This document shows, one piece after another, positions 18,374 through 27,655 of a stretch of DNA of 53,748 nt; positions within the stretch are counted from its first letter, which is position 1, and every line of letters starts with the position of its first letter. The notes under the pieces were generated by a model. It was not told where the DNA came from, ran no database searches, and saw only the letters and a program-made list of their open reading frames with translations. The DNA lies in contig JAVHLG010000026.1 in assembly GCA_031082225.1 (NCBI GenBank), forward strand, positions 1-53,748. The letters are read 5' to 3'. The DNA is from Desulfovibrionaceae bacterium (lineage in GTDB: Bacteria; Desulfobacterota; Desulfovibrionia; Desulfovibrionales; Desulfovibrionaceae). A program made the position numbers and the translations under genes.

Positions 18374-19460
18374 GCACGGCCTCGGCTGCGGCGTAGTTGA
18401 CTCCCAGGTCATGGCGCTCACGCACCCGGGCCTCGGCCCGCTCGCCCATGGTCCGGCGCAGATCCCTGTCGTCCAGCAGGCGGCCTATGGCGGCCGCAAA
18501 GGCCGCATCGTCGAAGGGCGGCGTCAGAAACCCGGTCTCGTCCCGGCCCACCACCTCGGGCACCCCGCCGTTGTCGAAGGCCACCACCGGCAGGCCCACG
18601 GACTGGGCCTCCAGGTAGACCATGCCCAGGGATTCCCGGATGCCCGGGAAGGCGAACAGATCAGCGGCGCTCAAGGCCCCGGCCATCTCCTCACGCGGTA
18701 CCCGGCCCAGGAAAAAGGCCCGCCCCGGCAGTTCCCGCCGGGCCAGTTCCATGACCTCCTCCCGGCAGACCCCGTCACCGGCCACCAGCAGCCGGAACCG
18801 CCGCCCCTCACGGGCCAGTTCCCCGAGGCGCATGATGAGGTAGCGCAGGCCCTCCACCTTGACCCCGGGCCGGAACATGGCCGCCGTGGCCACGACCGGG
18901 CCGTCCCCGGTGAGTTCGGCGCGAAGCGCCTTGCGGGCCGCCGGATCGAAGACGAACTGCCCGGGGAAGATGCCCGGGGGCACATGACTCAGCCGGTCTT
19001 CCGGGATGATCCGGCGCAGGTTCTCCAGATCGAGCAGGCGGTTGGTGAAGACGTGGGCCGCCGCCAGCAGGCTTTGGCGGTTGAGGAGAAACCCCAGCCG
19101 GGTGCCCAGGGTCTTGGCCCGTTTGGTGGAATAGATGCCCTGAAAGATGGCGTAGGGGACGTTCGCCCGTCTGGCGCACCAGGGGCCGATGACGTCCGGG
19201 GCCTTGTAATAGGCGTGATAGGTCAGCCACAGATCGGACCGGGCGTCCGCAAGGCGCATCCCGGCCTCGCGCCGCTCCCACAACGCCTCTGGCCACCGCC
19301 AGGGCTTTTTGAAGATCCACCGGGCCCGCAGTTCGCTGATCTCCAGCACCTCGTGCCCCCGCGAGCGCAGAAACGCCACCAGCCCCTTGGCGATGGTGGC
19401 GTCGCCCGACGGGGTGGGGTCGGACAGGGGCTTCATGGGGGCGTAGAAGGCGATTCTCAC
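18297..19460 (-). CDS. GT4 family glycosyltransferase
   Basis: A 387-residue GT-B enzyme with a GTG start. N-terminal MRIAFYAPMKPL ... GDATIAKGL and the C-terminal nucleotide-sugar region (ADLFAFPGIRESLGMVYLEAQSVGLPVVAF, with the E-x7-E pattern) are typical of GT4. No membrane helix is seen. Its start overlaps the stop of the upstream GT4 gene by four bases (GTGA), so the two are coupled. Its 3' end overlaps the convergent WcbI gene. Transfer of a hexose onto a lipid-linked or surface glycan is the likely job; the sugar is unknown. Confidence 0.9.
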   Translation of the reverse strand: MRIAFYAPMKPLSDPTPSGDATIAKGLVAFLRSRGHEVLEISELRARWIFKKPWRWPEALWERREAGMRLADARSDLWLTYHAYYKAPDVIGPWCARRANVPYAIFQGIYSTKRAKTLGTRLGFLLNRQSLLAAAHVFTNRLLDLENLRRIIPEDRLSHVPPGIFPGQFVFDPAARKALRAELTGDGPVVATAAMFRPGVKVEGLRYLIMRLGELAREGRRFRLLVAGDGVCREEVMELARRELPGRAFFLGRVPREEMAGALSAADLFAFPGIRESLGMVYLEAQSVGLPVVAFDNGGVPEVVGRDETGFLTPPFDDAAFAAAIGRLLDDRDLRRTMGERAEARVRERHDLGVNYAAAEAVLTALADRPLRELFVRQGPPTGAKNR

Positions 19461-20749
19461 GGCCGGGTCGCCCCCCCGGCGTCCGATCCCGCCGCCGCGA
19501 ACATCCCGGGCGGATTCCCGGCCCCCTCCCGGAAGATGTCCGCCAGCCGCGCGGTATGGACCACGTTGTCGAAGTCGGCCCGCACCTTGTCCCGACCCGC
19601 CGGGATGATCCGGTCCCGCAGCCCGGAGTCGGTCAGCAGGCGGGAAACCGCCCGGGCCAGGGCCTCGGGGTCGCCGGGCGGAACCAATAGACCGGTTTTC
19701 CCTTCCTCCACCAACTCCGGGATGGCCGAGACGTGGGTTGCGGCCACGGGCACGCCCATGGCCATGGCCTCCACCAGCACGTTGGGGATGCCGTCGCGGT
19801 CGCCGTTTGGCAGCACCTGGCAGCCCAGGACGAACACGTGGGCGGTGCGGTAGAAATCCAGCACCTGCTCATGGGGCATGGCCCCGTGGAAGCGCACCCT
19901 GGTGGCCAGCCCGGAATAGCCCGCCAGGGCCTCAAGCTTCTGGCGGTCCTCGCCCTCGCCGATCAAGTCAAAGGTGAAGTCCAGCCCCTGTCCGGCCAGA
20001 AGGCCCAGAGCCCGGATCACCGTGGGCAGGCCCTTCTTGGCCGTCAGCCGGGCCACGGTGAGGATGCGAAACGGAGAAACCAGGGGCGGCGGCGGGCCGG
20101 GGGTAAAAAGGGACAGGTCGATGCCGTGGTAGACCAGATGCACCGGGGTGCGTCCGGCGGCCAGGCGCTCCAGATATTCGCGGTTGTGTCCGGTGCAGGT
20201 CACGGCGAAGGCGGCGTGGCGCAGTTTTTCGGCCAGGCTGGCGGGATTTTGGGTGTAGACGTCCTTGGCGTGGCCGGTAAAGCTAAACGGCAGCCCCGTG
20301 AGCATGGCCGCGTAGCGGGCCACGGAGCCCGGGGAATGGGCGAAATGGGCGTGAAAATGGGCCGCCGGGGGATCGGATTTCGGGTCTTGCAGGAGATATC
20401 CGGCCTGGAGCAGATGCTTGAGGGAGGCCGAGCGCCGGGTTTTGATGAGCTGGCGCAGCATGCGGGCCGTGGCCTTGAGATAGGCCGCCGGGCGGGCGCG
20501 CAACTGCCTGAGGTTGCGCCTGAGAAATTCGCCCCAGTGCCCGGAGAGCATCTCCGGCAGATAGACCACCTCGGCCGTGATGCGCGACACCGAGGCGTGG
20601 GCGAAGGATTCGCGGGGCCTGCGCATGGAGATGATCCGGATGCGCAGCCCCATCTCTTCCAAGAGCCTTATTTCGTTTGAAATAAACGTCTCGGAAATGC
20701 GGGGATAGCCCTTTAAGACCATGGCCAGAACGGGCCTTTGATCGGCCAT
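19457..20749 (-). CDS. GT4 family glycosyltransferase (exopolysaccharide type)
   Basis: About 430 residues. The ATG at 20749 has GGAG about ten bases upstream and starts the fold at VLAMVLKGYPRISETFI. Donor-site hallmarks are VYHGIDLSLFTPG, ILTVARLTAKKGLPTVI and DGIPNVLVEAMAMGVPVAA. The ISETFISNEI motif is common in colanic-acid-type enzymes that work on polysaccharide precursors. It is first in a two-gene run with the next GT4. The Pro-rich C-terminal tail after FREG looks disordered. Confidence 0.9.
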   Translation of the reverse strand: MADQRPVLAMVLKGYPRISETFISNEIRLLEEMGLRIRIISMRRPRESFAHASVSRITAEVVYLPEMLSGHWGEFLRRNLRQLRARPAAYLKATARMLRQLIKTRRSASLKHLLQAGYLLQDPKSDPPAAHFHAHFAHSPGSVARYAAMLTGLPFSFTGHAKDVYTQNPASLAEKLRHAAFAVTCTGHNREYLERLAAGRTPVHLVYHGIDLSLFTPGPPPPLVSPFRILTVARLTAKKGLPTVIRALGLLAGQGLDFTFDLIGEGEDRQKLEALAGYSGLATRVRFHGAMPHEQVLDFYRTAHVFVLGCQVLPNGDRDGIPNVLVEAMAMGVPVAATHVSAIPELVEEGKTGLLVPPGDPEALARAVSRLLTDSGLRDRIIPAGRDKVRADFDNVVHTARLADIFREGAGNPPGMFAAAGSDAGGATRP

Positions 20750-21177
20750 GAAACGTGATCTCCTTGAGAAATTCGTCGAGTTCCGGACGGGCAGGCGGCC
20801 CGTGCCGCCTCCACGATCACGCCAATGCGCTTTTCGCCATGCATCTGTTGGCGCTGTTTGTATGATCGCCTCGTGTCCGGTCAACGGCACGCGATAGGTT
20901 ATCACCTCGGGTGGTGGGGGTAAATCAGCATTGCCCAACCCCATATCGCCACGGATGGGCATTCTCGCACTTTTCAAGCGTGTTCCGCTGGTATACTGTT
21001 TTTGCGCCCAGTCGCAATCTCCCGATCATTTAGACTATTTTTGGGGGAATAATGATCGTGGGGGAGTCAGATCGAAAATCAACCAAGCCTGTGGGGTTTT
21101 CTGAACTCAGGCGCCAATGACCACCTTCTTTCCCTGGCGGGGAAACACGCCGGGCTGAAATTGAAGGAGCGAACGAT
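20750..21177. other. 428-bp gap before the Septu-like module
   Basis: No gene is seen. The left part is GC-rich and probably holds the promoter of the leftward GT4 pair; from about 20960 composition shifts to lower GC, continuing into the ATPase gene. A short AAGGAG precedes the ATG at 21178. The composition shift marks the likely left border of the acquired segment. Confidence 0.5.
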
Positions 21178-22470
21178 ATGATAAAACATCTAAAAATGAT
21201 AAATGTCGGCCCAGCTCCTTCGATGGAGTTAGAGTTCGCCAGGAGACTCAATCTCCTCACGGGCGACAATGGGCTAGGAAAAAGCTTCCTGCTCGACATT
21301 GCTTGGTGGGCGCTCACCCGGAGATGGCCTGCCGAAGTCAATAAAAAACTTCCCGCTGGACTCATGGCCAAGCCCAATGAGACGGGGAAGGGCATTATAG
21401 AGTTTTCCCTAACGGCACAGACCAGACCAATCACCTACACAAGTATCTTTGACCGTCAAGCCCAGGCTTGGACAGGAAAAGCTGGGCGGCCATGGAATCC
21501 CGGACTCGTTCTTTATGCGCAGGTCGATGGGAGCTTTGCGGTTTGGGATCCTGCTCGAAACTACTGGCGCAAAAGAGGCAATGTGGATGTACAGGACCGG
21601 CCCCCCGCGTACGTCTTCAATTCTCGAGAAGTCTGGGATGGACTATGGGATGAGGCGCGAGGATTGCTTTGCAACGGTCTCATCGCTGACTGGTCTGGGT
21701 GGCAGAAGGAAAAAGGTTCCGTTTTCAAAATATTGTGCAACGTACTGCAATCATTGTCCCCCTCTGATGAGGAAAAAATTGAGCCGGGTTCATTAACTAG
21801 AATTGGGTTGGATGACCCTAGGGATATCCCTACCCTGAAGATGCCCTATGGGCTGTCGGTACCCGTTCTCCATGCCTCCGCAGGCATCCGTCGCATTATA
21901 GCCCTTGCCTATCTCTTGGTCTGGAGTTGGGAAGAGCACAAGAAAGCTTGTAAAATTCTCGACCAGGGAACCGCGTCGCAGGTTGTCTTATTGATTGATG
22001 AAATTGAAGCACATCTACATCCGAAGTGGCAAAGAAGAATCATCAAATCCCTTTTGAGTGTCATTGTTTCTCTGACACGCAAAAAGAATGTTCAGATAAT
22101 CGCAGCTACCCATTCTCCATTAGTTATGGCCTCCGTCGAACCATTTTTTGATCAAAAGATTGATGCGTGGTTTGATCTGGATTTTACCACTGCAAATGGA
22201 GAACCACCCCAGGTTGTACTTTCCAATCGCCCCTTCATTCGGCGTGGGAATGCCGCAAACTGGCTGACAAGCGAGGCTTTCGACATGCTCAGCGCTGGGT
22301 CCCTGGAGTCCGAGACGGTGTTGCAAAAAGCTGCTCTGGCAATGAGCGATGAGAAGTTTGGGGCAAAAGAAGCAAAACAATTGGATAAGGAGTTGCGAGA
22401 GACTTTGGGAGATACTGATCCCTTCTGGATTCGATGGCGGTTTGTAGCCGAGAAGAAAGGATGGCTGTGA
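21178..22470 (+). CDS. AAA ATPase of a Septu-like defence system (PtuA-like)
   Basis: A 430-residue ABC/SMC-type ATPase. The Walker A is GDNGLGKSF, the signature-like motif is SAGIRRIIALAY, the Walker B is VVLLIDEIEAHLHPKWQRR and the switch His is in AATHSPLVM. This arrangement, an N-terminal MIKHLKMINVG strand and a late lid region, is the form found in OLD-like/PtuA defence ATPases. AAGGAGCGAACGAT precedes the ATG. It overlaps the HNH gene by one base (TGATG), giving tight coupling. Its GC content is visibly lower than flanking genes, a sign of transfer. In known Septu systems the ATPase holds the nuclease in check until phage infection. Confidence 0.85.
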   Translation: MIKHLKMINVGPAPSMELEFARRLNLLTGDNGLGKSFLLDIAWWALTRRWPAEVNKKLPAGLMAKPNETGKGIIEFSLTAQTRPITYTSIFDRQAQAWTGKAGRPWNPGLVLYAQVDGSFAVWDPARNYWRKRGNVDVQDRPPAYVFNSREVWDGLWDEARGLLCNGLIADWSGWQKEKGSVFKILCNVLQSLSPSDEEKIEPGSLTRIGLDDPRDIPTLKMPYGLSVPVLHASAGIRRIIALAYLLVWSWEEHKKACKILDQGTASQVVLLIDEIEAHLHPKWQRRIIKSLLSVIVSLTRKKNVQIIAATHSPLVMASVEPFFDQKIDAWFDLDFTTANGEPPQVVLSNRPFIRRGNAANWLTSEAFDMLSAGSLESETVLQKAALAMSDEKFGAKEAKQLDKELRETLGDTDPFWIRWRFVAEKKGWL

Positions 22471-23069
22471 TGATTCCTGTTGACGCTCAACCGGAGCCCG
22501 CCAGCTTCGATGCCAAAGTACGTCAAAAGGGCTTGGCATATCTGAAACGGAAGGGTTTTGACCCAGGCTCGGTGCCTCCTCATTCCCCAAAACTTCATCC
22601 TTATTGGCGAGATTGTCTGGACGAACTCCACCAAAGTTATAATGGAATTTGCGCATATCTTTGTGTTTATATCGTAAAGGTCACAGGTGGTTGCTCGGTT
22701 GACCACTTTGTTGCCAAATCAAAGCAGCCGGACTTGGCATACGAATGGGGAAATTACCGGCTAGCCTGCTCCAGGATGAACAGTCGTAAGCGAGAGTACG
22801 ATGATGTGTTGGATCCATTCACTGTTGGCAAGGACTGGTTTCACATTGAACTTGTCAGTGGACGTATTTATCCCAATCCGGAGTTGAAAAACAGACAACG
22901 ACTGGCCGTTCAGAAAACCATCGACCGGCTTGGCTTAGACGATGCCGGAAATCGGGAAATGAGGGCAGGCCATTATCAGGGATACTGCGAAAATAAATAC
23001 ACCTCCGAATATTTACAAGAACAATCACCTTTTGTCTGGCAAGAGGCACACAGGCAAGGCCTTTTATAA
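22470..23069 (+). CDS. HNH endonuclease of a Septu-like defence system (PtuB-like)
   Basis: About 199 residues. The ATG at 22470 overlaps the ATPase stop and has GAAAGGA upstream; in-frame starts at 22434 and 22461 are less well placed. The core reads CAYLCVYIVKVTGGCSVDHFVAKSK, then YEWGNYRLACSRMNSRK: the VDHF and NYRLAC..MN blocks are the PtuB-type HNH nuclease signature. The first zinc-type pair appears as C-x3-C (CAYLC) rather than C-x2-C, a possible departure. It should cut nucleic acid when released by the ATPase. I see no reverse transcriptase or retron RNA nearby, so this looks like a stand-alone two-gene system. Confidence 0.8.
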   Translation: MIPVDAQPEPASFDAKVRQKGLAYLKRKGFDPGSVPPHSPKLHPYWRDCLDELHQSYNGICAYLCVYIVKVTGGCSVDHFVAKSKQPDLAYEWGNYRLACSRMNSRKREYDDVLDPFTVGKDWFHIELVSGRIYPNPELKNRQRLAVQKTIDRLGLDDAGNREMRAGHYQGYCENKYTSEYLQEQSPFVWQEAHRQGLL

Positions 23070-23085
23070 AATACGCGCAGTTGTT

Positions 23086-23352
23086 TTATGCCTTGGCTGC
23101 GGCTGCCGCCAGCCGGTGGGCGGCAGAAGAAATGCGGATATTGAATTTCCCGGAATACGGCTTGTCCGGAGTTTTTCCGATCTCCTGGCACAACTCCAGA
23201 TAGTCTTCGACGGAATCGGCCAACGCCGTTTCAAGCTCGGCAATCGACCGCCCCTCGAACGTCACCACACCCTGGATATTCACCACCCGGCCGTGAAATA
23301 TCCGCTCCTTTGCGTCATATTCGAATTCACCAAGAAAATCTTTGTAGCGCAT
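23086..23352 (-). CDS. HicB-like antitoxin with a shortened C-terminus
   Basis: An 88-residue protein. The HicB fold is clear: MRYKDFLGEFEYDAKERIFHGRV, VTFEGRSIAELETALADSVEDYLELC and the linker YSGKFNIRISSAAHRLAA that opens the ribbon-helix-helix DNA-binding part. In complete family members this part continues with a second helix; here the stop follows at once, after AAAKA, and 16 bp further lies the end of the HNH gene. No HicA toxin is adjacent. The protein is probably unable to bind DNA normally. It lies 8 bp after the glycosyltransferase gene. The border position suggests that arrival of the Septu-like pair clipped it. Confidence 0.78.
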   Translation of the reverse strand: MRYKDFLGEFEYDAKERIFHGRVVNIQGVVTFEGRSIAELETALADSVEDYLELCQEIGKTPDKPYSGKFNIRISSAAHRLAAAAAKA

Positions 23353-23360
23353 CGCACCCC

Positions 23361-24647
23361 CTAGCCGTCGGCACCGCCCCGGCCCCCGGCAGCGCCCGCC
23401 GCATCCCCGGCCCGCTTCTTCTTTGGCCGCGCCGGGGCCTCGCCCCCCTCGCCCTCCTGGGCGGCGCGAAACTCCGCCACCCGGGCCGAGATCACGTCCA
23501 GCCCGCAGAACCGAAACGCCCCCATGGCCCGGCAATACGGCTCCGGATCGTCCAGAAGCGCCCCGAGCTTGTCCCGCAACGAATCCGGCGACAGATCCTC
23601 CCAGGGCAGAAACTCGATCAGCTTGCGGCGGCTTAACATCTCCGCCCGGATGCGCTGCTCCAGGCGCGGCACCTCCCGGGGAATCACCAGCGAGGGCTTG
23701 ATCTGGCTCAATATCTCGCAGGTGGTGTTGTAGCCGCCCATGGTCACCACCGCGTCGGCCAGCCCCAAAAGCACCTCCATGCGCCGGTAGAAATGGTAAA
23801 ACCGCACCCGAAGGCCCGCCGCGCGCCGGGCGATGGCCTCGCGCTCGGGCCGGGGCATGAACGGCCCCGACACCAGCACGCTGCGAAACGGCGGCTCCCC
23901 CATGTCCTCAAGCATGTCCAGGTAGGCCTCCATGAGCGGATAGCCGTCGCCGCCGCCGCCCGTGGTCACCAGGACCAGCTTCTCCTCCCCGGAGATGCGC
24001 TCCTCGCGCCGGACCGCGGCCATGGAATGGCGCAAGGGCACCAGGCGCGGGATATAGCCCGTGAACACCATCTTTTGGCTTATGCTTTCAGGGATGTCGT
24101 ATTCCACGATGGGATCGTAGAGATCCCGGTCGCCGTAGACCCAGATCTCGGAATAATACTTCTCCAGCACCTCGTAGACGCCCTTGTCCCGCCAGTCCTT
24201 GCGGGTGGTCTCGGCGTCGTCCATGATGTCCCGCAGGCCCAGGATGGTGCGGGTCTTGGGCAGACGGCGCTTGAGCCACTTGAGCGTGGGGATGACCTCG
24301 CGCTTGAGGCCCATGGGGGCCTTGTCCACGATGAAAAGGTGCGGCTGGAAGGCCTTGGCCGTGGCCACGATGATGTTGCGCCGGATGTTTAGGGCGTGGC
24401 GGGCGTTGATCTTGATGGACAGGGGCAGATATTCTTCGTTGGTTTTTTTTATCATGCCCGGGATGCGCACGAAGTCCACGCCGTCGGGCGAGGAGAACCG
24501 CCCGGCCAGGGGCGAGCCGGTGAGGATGAGGATGTTCACCCCCTTCTGGCGCATGTGCGAGGCGATGGCCAGGGTGCGGCGGATGTGTCCCAGTCCGAAG
24601 GTGTCGTGGGAATACATCAGGATATTGAAGGTCGTGGGCTGGGCCAT
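23361..24647 (-). CDS. MurG/MGT-like glycosyltransferase
   Basis: A 428-residue GT-B enzyme. MYSHDTFGLGHIRRTLAIA is the acceptor-side motif with GLGH; the donor side has VTTGGGGDGYPL and VVTMGGYNTTCEILSQ plus the Gln/Arg basic segment PRLEQRIRAEML. It is a distant paralogue of the enzyme at 11757-12956 and of monogalactosyldiacylglycerol synthase-like proteins. The C-terminal 40 residues are Lys/Arg/Gly/Ala-rich and probably disordered. It follows the NtrC-type activator by 67 bp on the same strand, so the two may be cotranscribed. Its acceptor is unknown. Confidence 0.82.
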   Translation of the reverse strand: MAQPTTFNILMYSHDTFGLGHIRRTLAIASHMRQKGVNILILTGSPLAGRFSSPDGVDFVRIPGMIKKTNEEYLPLSIKINARHALNIRRNIIVATAKAFQPHLFIVDKAPMGLKREVIPTLKWLKRRLPKTRTILGLRDIMDDAETTRKDWRDKGVYEVLEKYYSEIWVYGDRDLYDPIVEYDIPESISQKMVFTGYIPRLVPLRHSMAAVRREERISGEEKLVLVTTGGGGDGYPLMEAYLDMLEDMGEPPFRSVLVSGPFMPRPEREAIARRAAGLRVRFYHFYRRMEVLLGLADAVVTMGGYNTTCEILSQIKPSLVIPREVPRLEQRIRAEMLSRRKLIEFLPWEDLSPDSLRDKLGALLDDPEPYCRAMGAFRFCGLDVISARVAEFRAAQEGEGGEAPARPKKKRAGDAAGAAGGRGGADG

Positions 24648-24714
24648 GCGGCACGAGAGCCTTGTGGTTGGCGTTTGGGAAAAAGGTGGCGGGTCGGACG
24701 AAAAAAACCGGCGG

Positions 24715-26274
24715 CTAGGGGATGTCCATGCCCAGCTTGCGGTATTCGTTGAGCTTGTTGCGAAGCGTGCGCACGGAGATGCCCAGAAGCTGGGCCGCCT
24801 GGGTGCGGTTGCCCTCGGTCTTGTCCAGGCTTTTCATGATCATGCGCCGCTCCATGACGTCCAGGGTCTCGATGTCTCCGGTCGGCGCCCCGGCCAGGGC
24901 CGAAAAGCCTCCCAGAGGCACAAGCCCGCCTTCGGCGTCCGGGACGTCGCCCGACGCAGCGCCCGGGACGGGCGCGGCCGCCGCATCCGTCGGAATGGGC
25001 GTCTCCGGGGCCAGGGTCTCCTGCGCGTCGTCGCCGCCGGATTCCAGATCCGGCCAGTTGTCGGCGTCGAGCAGGAAGTGGGCCTTTTTGATGGCCCCGC
25101 CCCCGGCCAAAAGCACGGCCCGCTCCATGAGGTTTTGCAGCTCGCGCACGTTGCCCGGCCAGTCGTAGGCGGTCAGCCAGTCCATGGCCTCGGCCGTGAA
25201 CCGGATCTTGTCCAGGCCGTAGGCCCGGCAGTATTTTTCCGCGAAATAGGCGGCCAGCCCCGGGATGTCCTGGCCGCGATCCCGCAGGGGCGGCAGCTTC
25301 AGGGGGATGACGTTTAGGCGATAGTACAGATCCTGGCGGAACTTCGCCTCATCGACGTATTCCTCCAGGCGGCGGTTGGTGGTGGCCAGGACGCGCACGT
25401 CGGCCCGCACGGTCTCCGTGCCGCCCACCCGGTCGAACTCGCCCTCCTGCAGCACGCGCAAAAGCTTGGCCTGAAGCCCAAGGTCCATCTCGGAAATCTC
25501 GTCCAGGAGGATGGTGCCGCCCTGGGCCAGCTCGAACTTGCCCATCTTGCGGGCGATGGCCCCGGTAAACGCGCCCTTCTCATGGCCGAAAAGCTCGCTC
25601 TCCAAAAGATGCTCGGGGAGCGCGGCGCAGTTGATGGCCACGAACGGCCCCGCCGCCCGGTCGCTGTGGGCGTGCAGGAAGCGGGCGAACATCTCCTTGC
25701 CCGTGCCGGACTCGCCGGAAATGAGCACCGTGGCCCGGGACTTGGCCACCTGCCTGGCCAGGGCCAGGACACGGCGGATGGCCGGGTGGTCACCGATGAT
25801 GGCGAAACGCCCGCACGGGGCGTCGCTGTTGCCTGTCACCCCGGCCGGGGCGCGCCGGGCCGCAGGAGCGGCATCGCCGCGTACCTCGGCCTCGCCCGGA
25901 TGCCCCCCCGGGCCCGGTTCGCCCTGGCGCGGCATGACCGCCCGGATCTTCTCCCAGGACAGGGGTTCCAGCCAATAATCCTTGGCCCCGAGCTCCAGGT
26001 AGCGCTGGGCCTCGGCGGCCGACCCCCGGTCGGTGAAGACCACCGTGGGCGGAAAGTCCCCGGCCTCGCGGCCCTTGGCCAGAAGCGACTCCGCCGAATA
26101 GATGCCGATCTTGGCCTGGGTAAAAATCAGGATGGGCCTGGATTTCTTGAGAAACGCCAACGCGCCGGACAGGGAGTCGGCGATTGCGCCAGTCACCCCG
26201 GCCTCTTTGAGGCTCTGGAAGAGCGCCGTCACCGCCTGCGCCTGGGCGACAAAAAGTATTGTCTTTTCCGGCAT
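24715..26274 (-). CDS. Sigma-54-dependent activator with a pseudo-receiver
   Basis: A 519-residue NtrC-family protein. The AAA+ core is intact: Walker [11 protein letters not shown], the sigma-54 contact loop GAFTGA, Walker [11 protein letters not shown] and the Arg finger region. The C-terminus is a Fis-type helix-turn-helix ([20 protein letters not shown]). The N-terminal domain is receiver-like in length and layout, but the acidic pair is replaced (FVAQAQ), the phosphoacceptor Asp position reads IFTQAKIG and the conserved Lys-Pro reads LEP. So it cannot be phosphorylated in the usual way and should respond to protein or ligand binding, or act constitutively. Just downstream lie a glycosyltransferase and HicB. 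Confidence 0.92.
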   Translation of the reverse strand: MPEKTILFVAQAQAVTALFQSLKEAGVTGAIADSLSGALAFLKKSRPILIFTQAKIGIYSAESLLAKGREAGDFPPTVVFTDRGSAAEAQRYLELGAKDYWLEPLSWEKIRAVMPRQGEPGPGGHPGEAEVRGDAAPAARRAPAGVTGNSDAPCGRFAIIGDHPAIRRVLALARQVAKSRATVLISGESGTGKEMFARFLHAHSDRAAGPFVAINCAALPEHLLESELFGHEKGAFTGAIARKMGKFELAQGGTILLDEISEMDLGLQAKLLRVLQEGEFDRVGGTETVRADVRVLATTNRRLEEYVDEAKFRQDLYYRLNVIPLKLPPLRDRGQDIPGLAAYFAEKYCRAYGLDKIRFTAEAMDWLTAYDWPGNVRELQNLMERAVLLAGGGAIKKAHFLLDADNWPDLESGGDDAQETLAPETPIPTDAAAAPVPGAASGDVPDAEGGLVPLGGFSALAGAPTGDIETLDVMERRMIMKSLDKTEGNRTQAAQLLGISVRTLRNKLNEYRKLGMDIP

Positions 26275-26659
26275 GAAGGCCCTTTTAGCCCCAAGTCAAA
26301 CGCTTTTCAATCCACATTGGGCCTTTTTCGCCCACGCCGCCCGGAAAAAAAACGCCGCCGCCACGCCGCACGACACGACGCCCTGACGCATCCCGGACAA
26401 TGGCGCATGACCAGGACCGATCAACGCGGCATGCGGACGACCGATCAACCGGGACACGGTCAAGGCTGCCGTGGCGCATCCCGGACACCGACAGACGAAA
26501 ACGACCGCTTGCGGTGGCGCACAACGTGACCGACCTGGGGCCATGGCCAAGGGAGCCGAGGCGCATCCCTTGACCGCCTTTCGCGGATCGGACTACTCTT
26601 GCCCCCGCAAACATGCGCGGCGCCGCACCACACGCCGTGACCGAAAAAAGGATGCCCCC
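26275..26659. other. 385-bp divergent gap with short repeated words
   Basis: The gap separates the leftward activator from the rightward DUF2333 gene. No gene is seen. It repeats short words, for example GACCGATCAAC twice (near 26418 and 26437) and GCGCATCCCGGACA-like strings twice (near 26389 and 26472), which could be binding sites or decayed repeats. AAAAAAGGA precedes the next start. Confidence 0.4.
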
Positions 26660-27649
26660 ATGCAAAGCCCCGACAGCAATCCGTCCGACGCCGGCCCAAA
26701 ATCCATCTTCGCCCGCCGCATTCCGGCCAGATACCTGATCATCGCCGCCGGATTCATCCTTTTTTGGCCCGTGGCCTTCTACGCCATGGGAATCTTAAAC
26801 AGCCTCTACGACGCCGTGGACCCCACACGTTTTGCCGAGGTGGACGAATCCGTCAAGGCCCTGACCCAAAACGTGGGCGAAAATTCCCCGCCCCAGGAAA
26901 AAGGGGCCATCCTGGCCGAGGCCATCATCCATCAGCTCGAACGCGAATTGGGCTCCACCTTCGGCTGGTCCGCCAACGACATCCTGCCCACCCGTTTTCT
27001 GGACAACCGCGCCTCGCGGCAAAAAGGGGTCATCTTCTCCACCCGCATGCTCATCCGCTTCTTCTCCACCCGCTGCAGCAAACACGGGGCCATGGGCGCG
27101 GAGCACGAGGGCTTGAAGGCCGCCCGGGAAAAACGCCTCGTCTATGCCGAGGACATCTGGGGATTCTTCCATTCCTCCACGGAAAGCGAATACAAAAAGG
27201 GCATCGAACTGGTGCGCCAGTACCAAAAGGAACTGGCCGCCGGAACCGCCGTGTTCAACCTGCGCACCGACGACATCTACGACCTTATGACCTACATCAC
27301 CGGCAGGGAGTTCCTGGACCAGCCCATGGGGCTGCTCATCCAGTCCGGCGACGTGGTCTCCTTCTCCGAGGAAGACGACCACGTCTACTACGCCCAGGGG
27401 GCCATGCTCGTGGTGCGCGACTTCCTCTACGCCCTGGTCAAATGCTATCCGTCCATCGGGCAAAAGGGCGGCGAGGAAAACCTCAAGGAGGCCTTCCGGG
27501 CCATGGACAAGATCTGCTCCTTTGACCCGCCGTTTGTCGTCGAAGGCTCCCACGACTCCATGCTGGCCGACCACCGGGGCAAGATGGCCCGCTACTACGT
27601 GACCGTGCTGACGAGGCTCAATGATGTCACCCAGTCGGTGAACAGGTAA
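26660..27649 (+). CDS. DUF2333 family membrane-anchored protein
   Basis: About 329 residues from the ATG at 26660, which follows AAAAGGA; the frame is open upstream to 26471. One N-terminal membrane helix (LIIAAGFILFWPVAFYAMG) precedes a large soluble domain presumably in the periplasm. Blocks such as NDILPTRFLDNRASRQKGV, TESEYKKGIELVRQYQKELA and FNLRTDDIYDLMTYI agree with DUF2333 as I know it. The function of the family is not known. It stands alone and ends at a hairpin. Confidence 0.78.
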   Translation: MQSPDSNPSDAGPKSIFARRIPARYLIIAAGFILFWPVAFYAMGILNSLYDAVDPTRFAEVDESVKALTQNVGENSPPQEKGAILAEAIIHQLERELGSTFGWSANDILPTRFLDNRASRQKGVIFSTRMLIRFFSTRCSKHGAMGAEHEGLKAAREKRLVYAEDIWGFFHSSTESEYKKGIELVRQYQKELAAGTAVFNLRTDDIYDLMTYITGREFLDQPMGLLIQSGDVVSFSEEDDHVYYAQGAMLVVRDFLYALVKCYPSIGQKGGEENLKEAFRAMDKICSFDPPFVVEGSHDSMLADHRGKMARYYVTVLTRLNDVTQSVNR

Positions 27650-27655
27650 GATATC

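Noticed and set aside
20941-21177. Possible retron RNA upstream of the Septu-like pair
   Set aside because: No reverse transcriptase is present and I see no long self-pairing RNA, so a retron-linked form is unlikely.
26380-26500. Possible CRISPR-like repeats
   Set aside because: The repeated words are short, differently spaced and without constant spacers; no cas gene is near.
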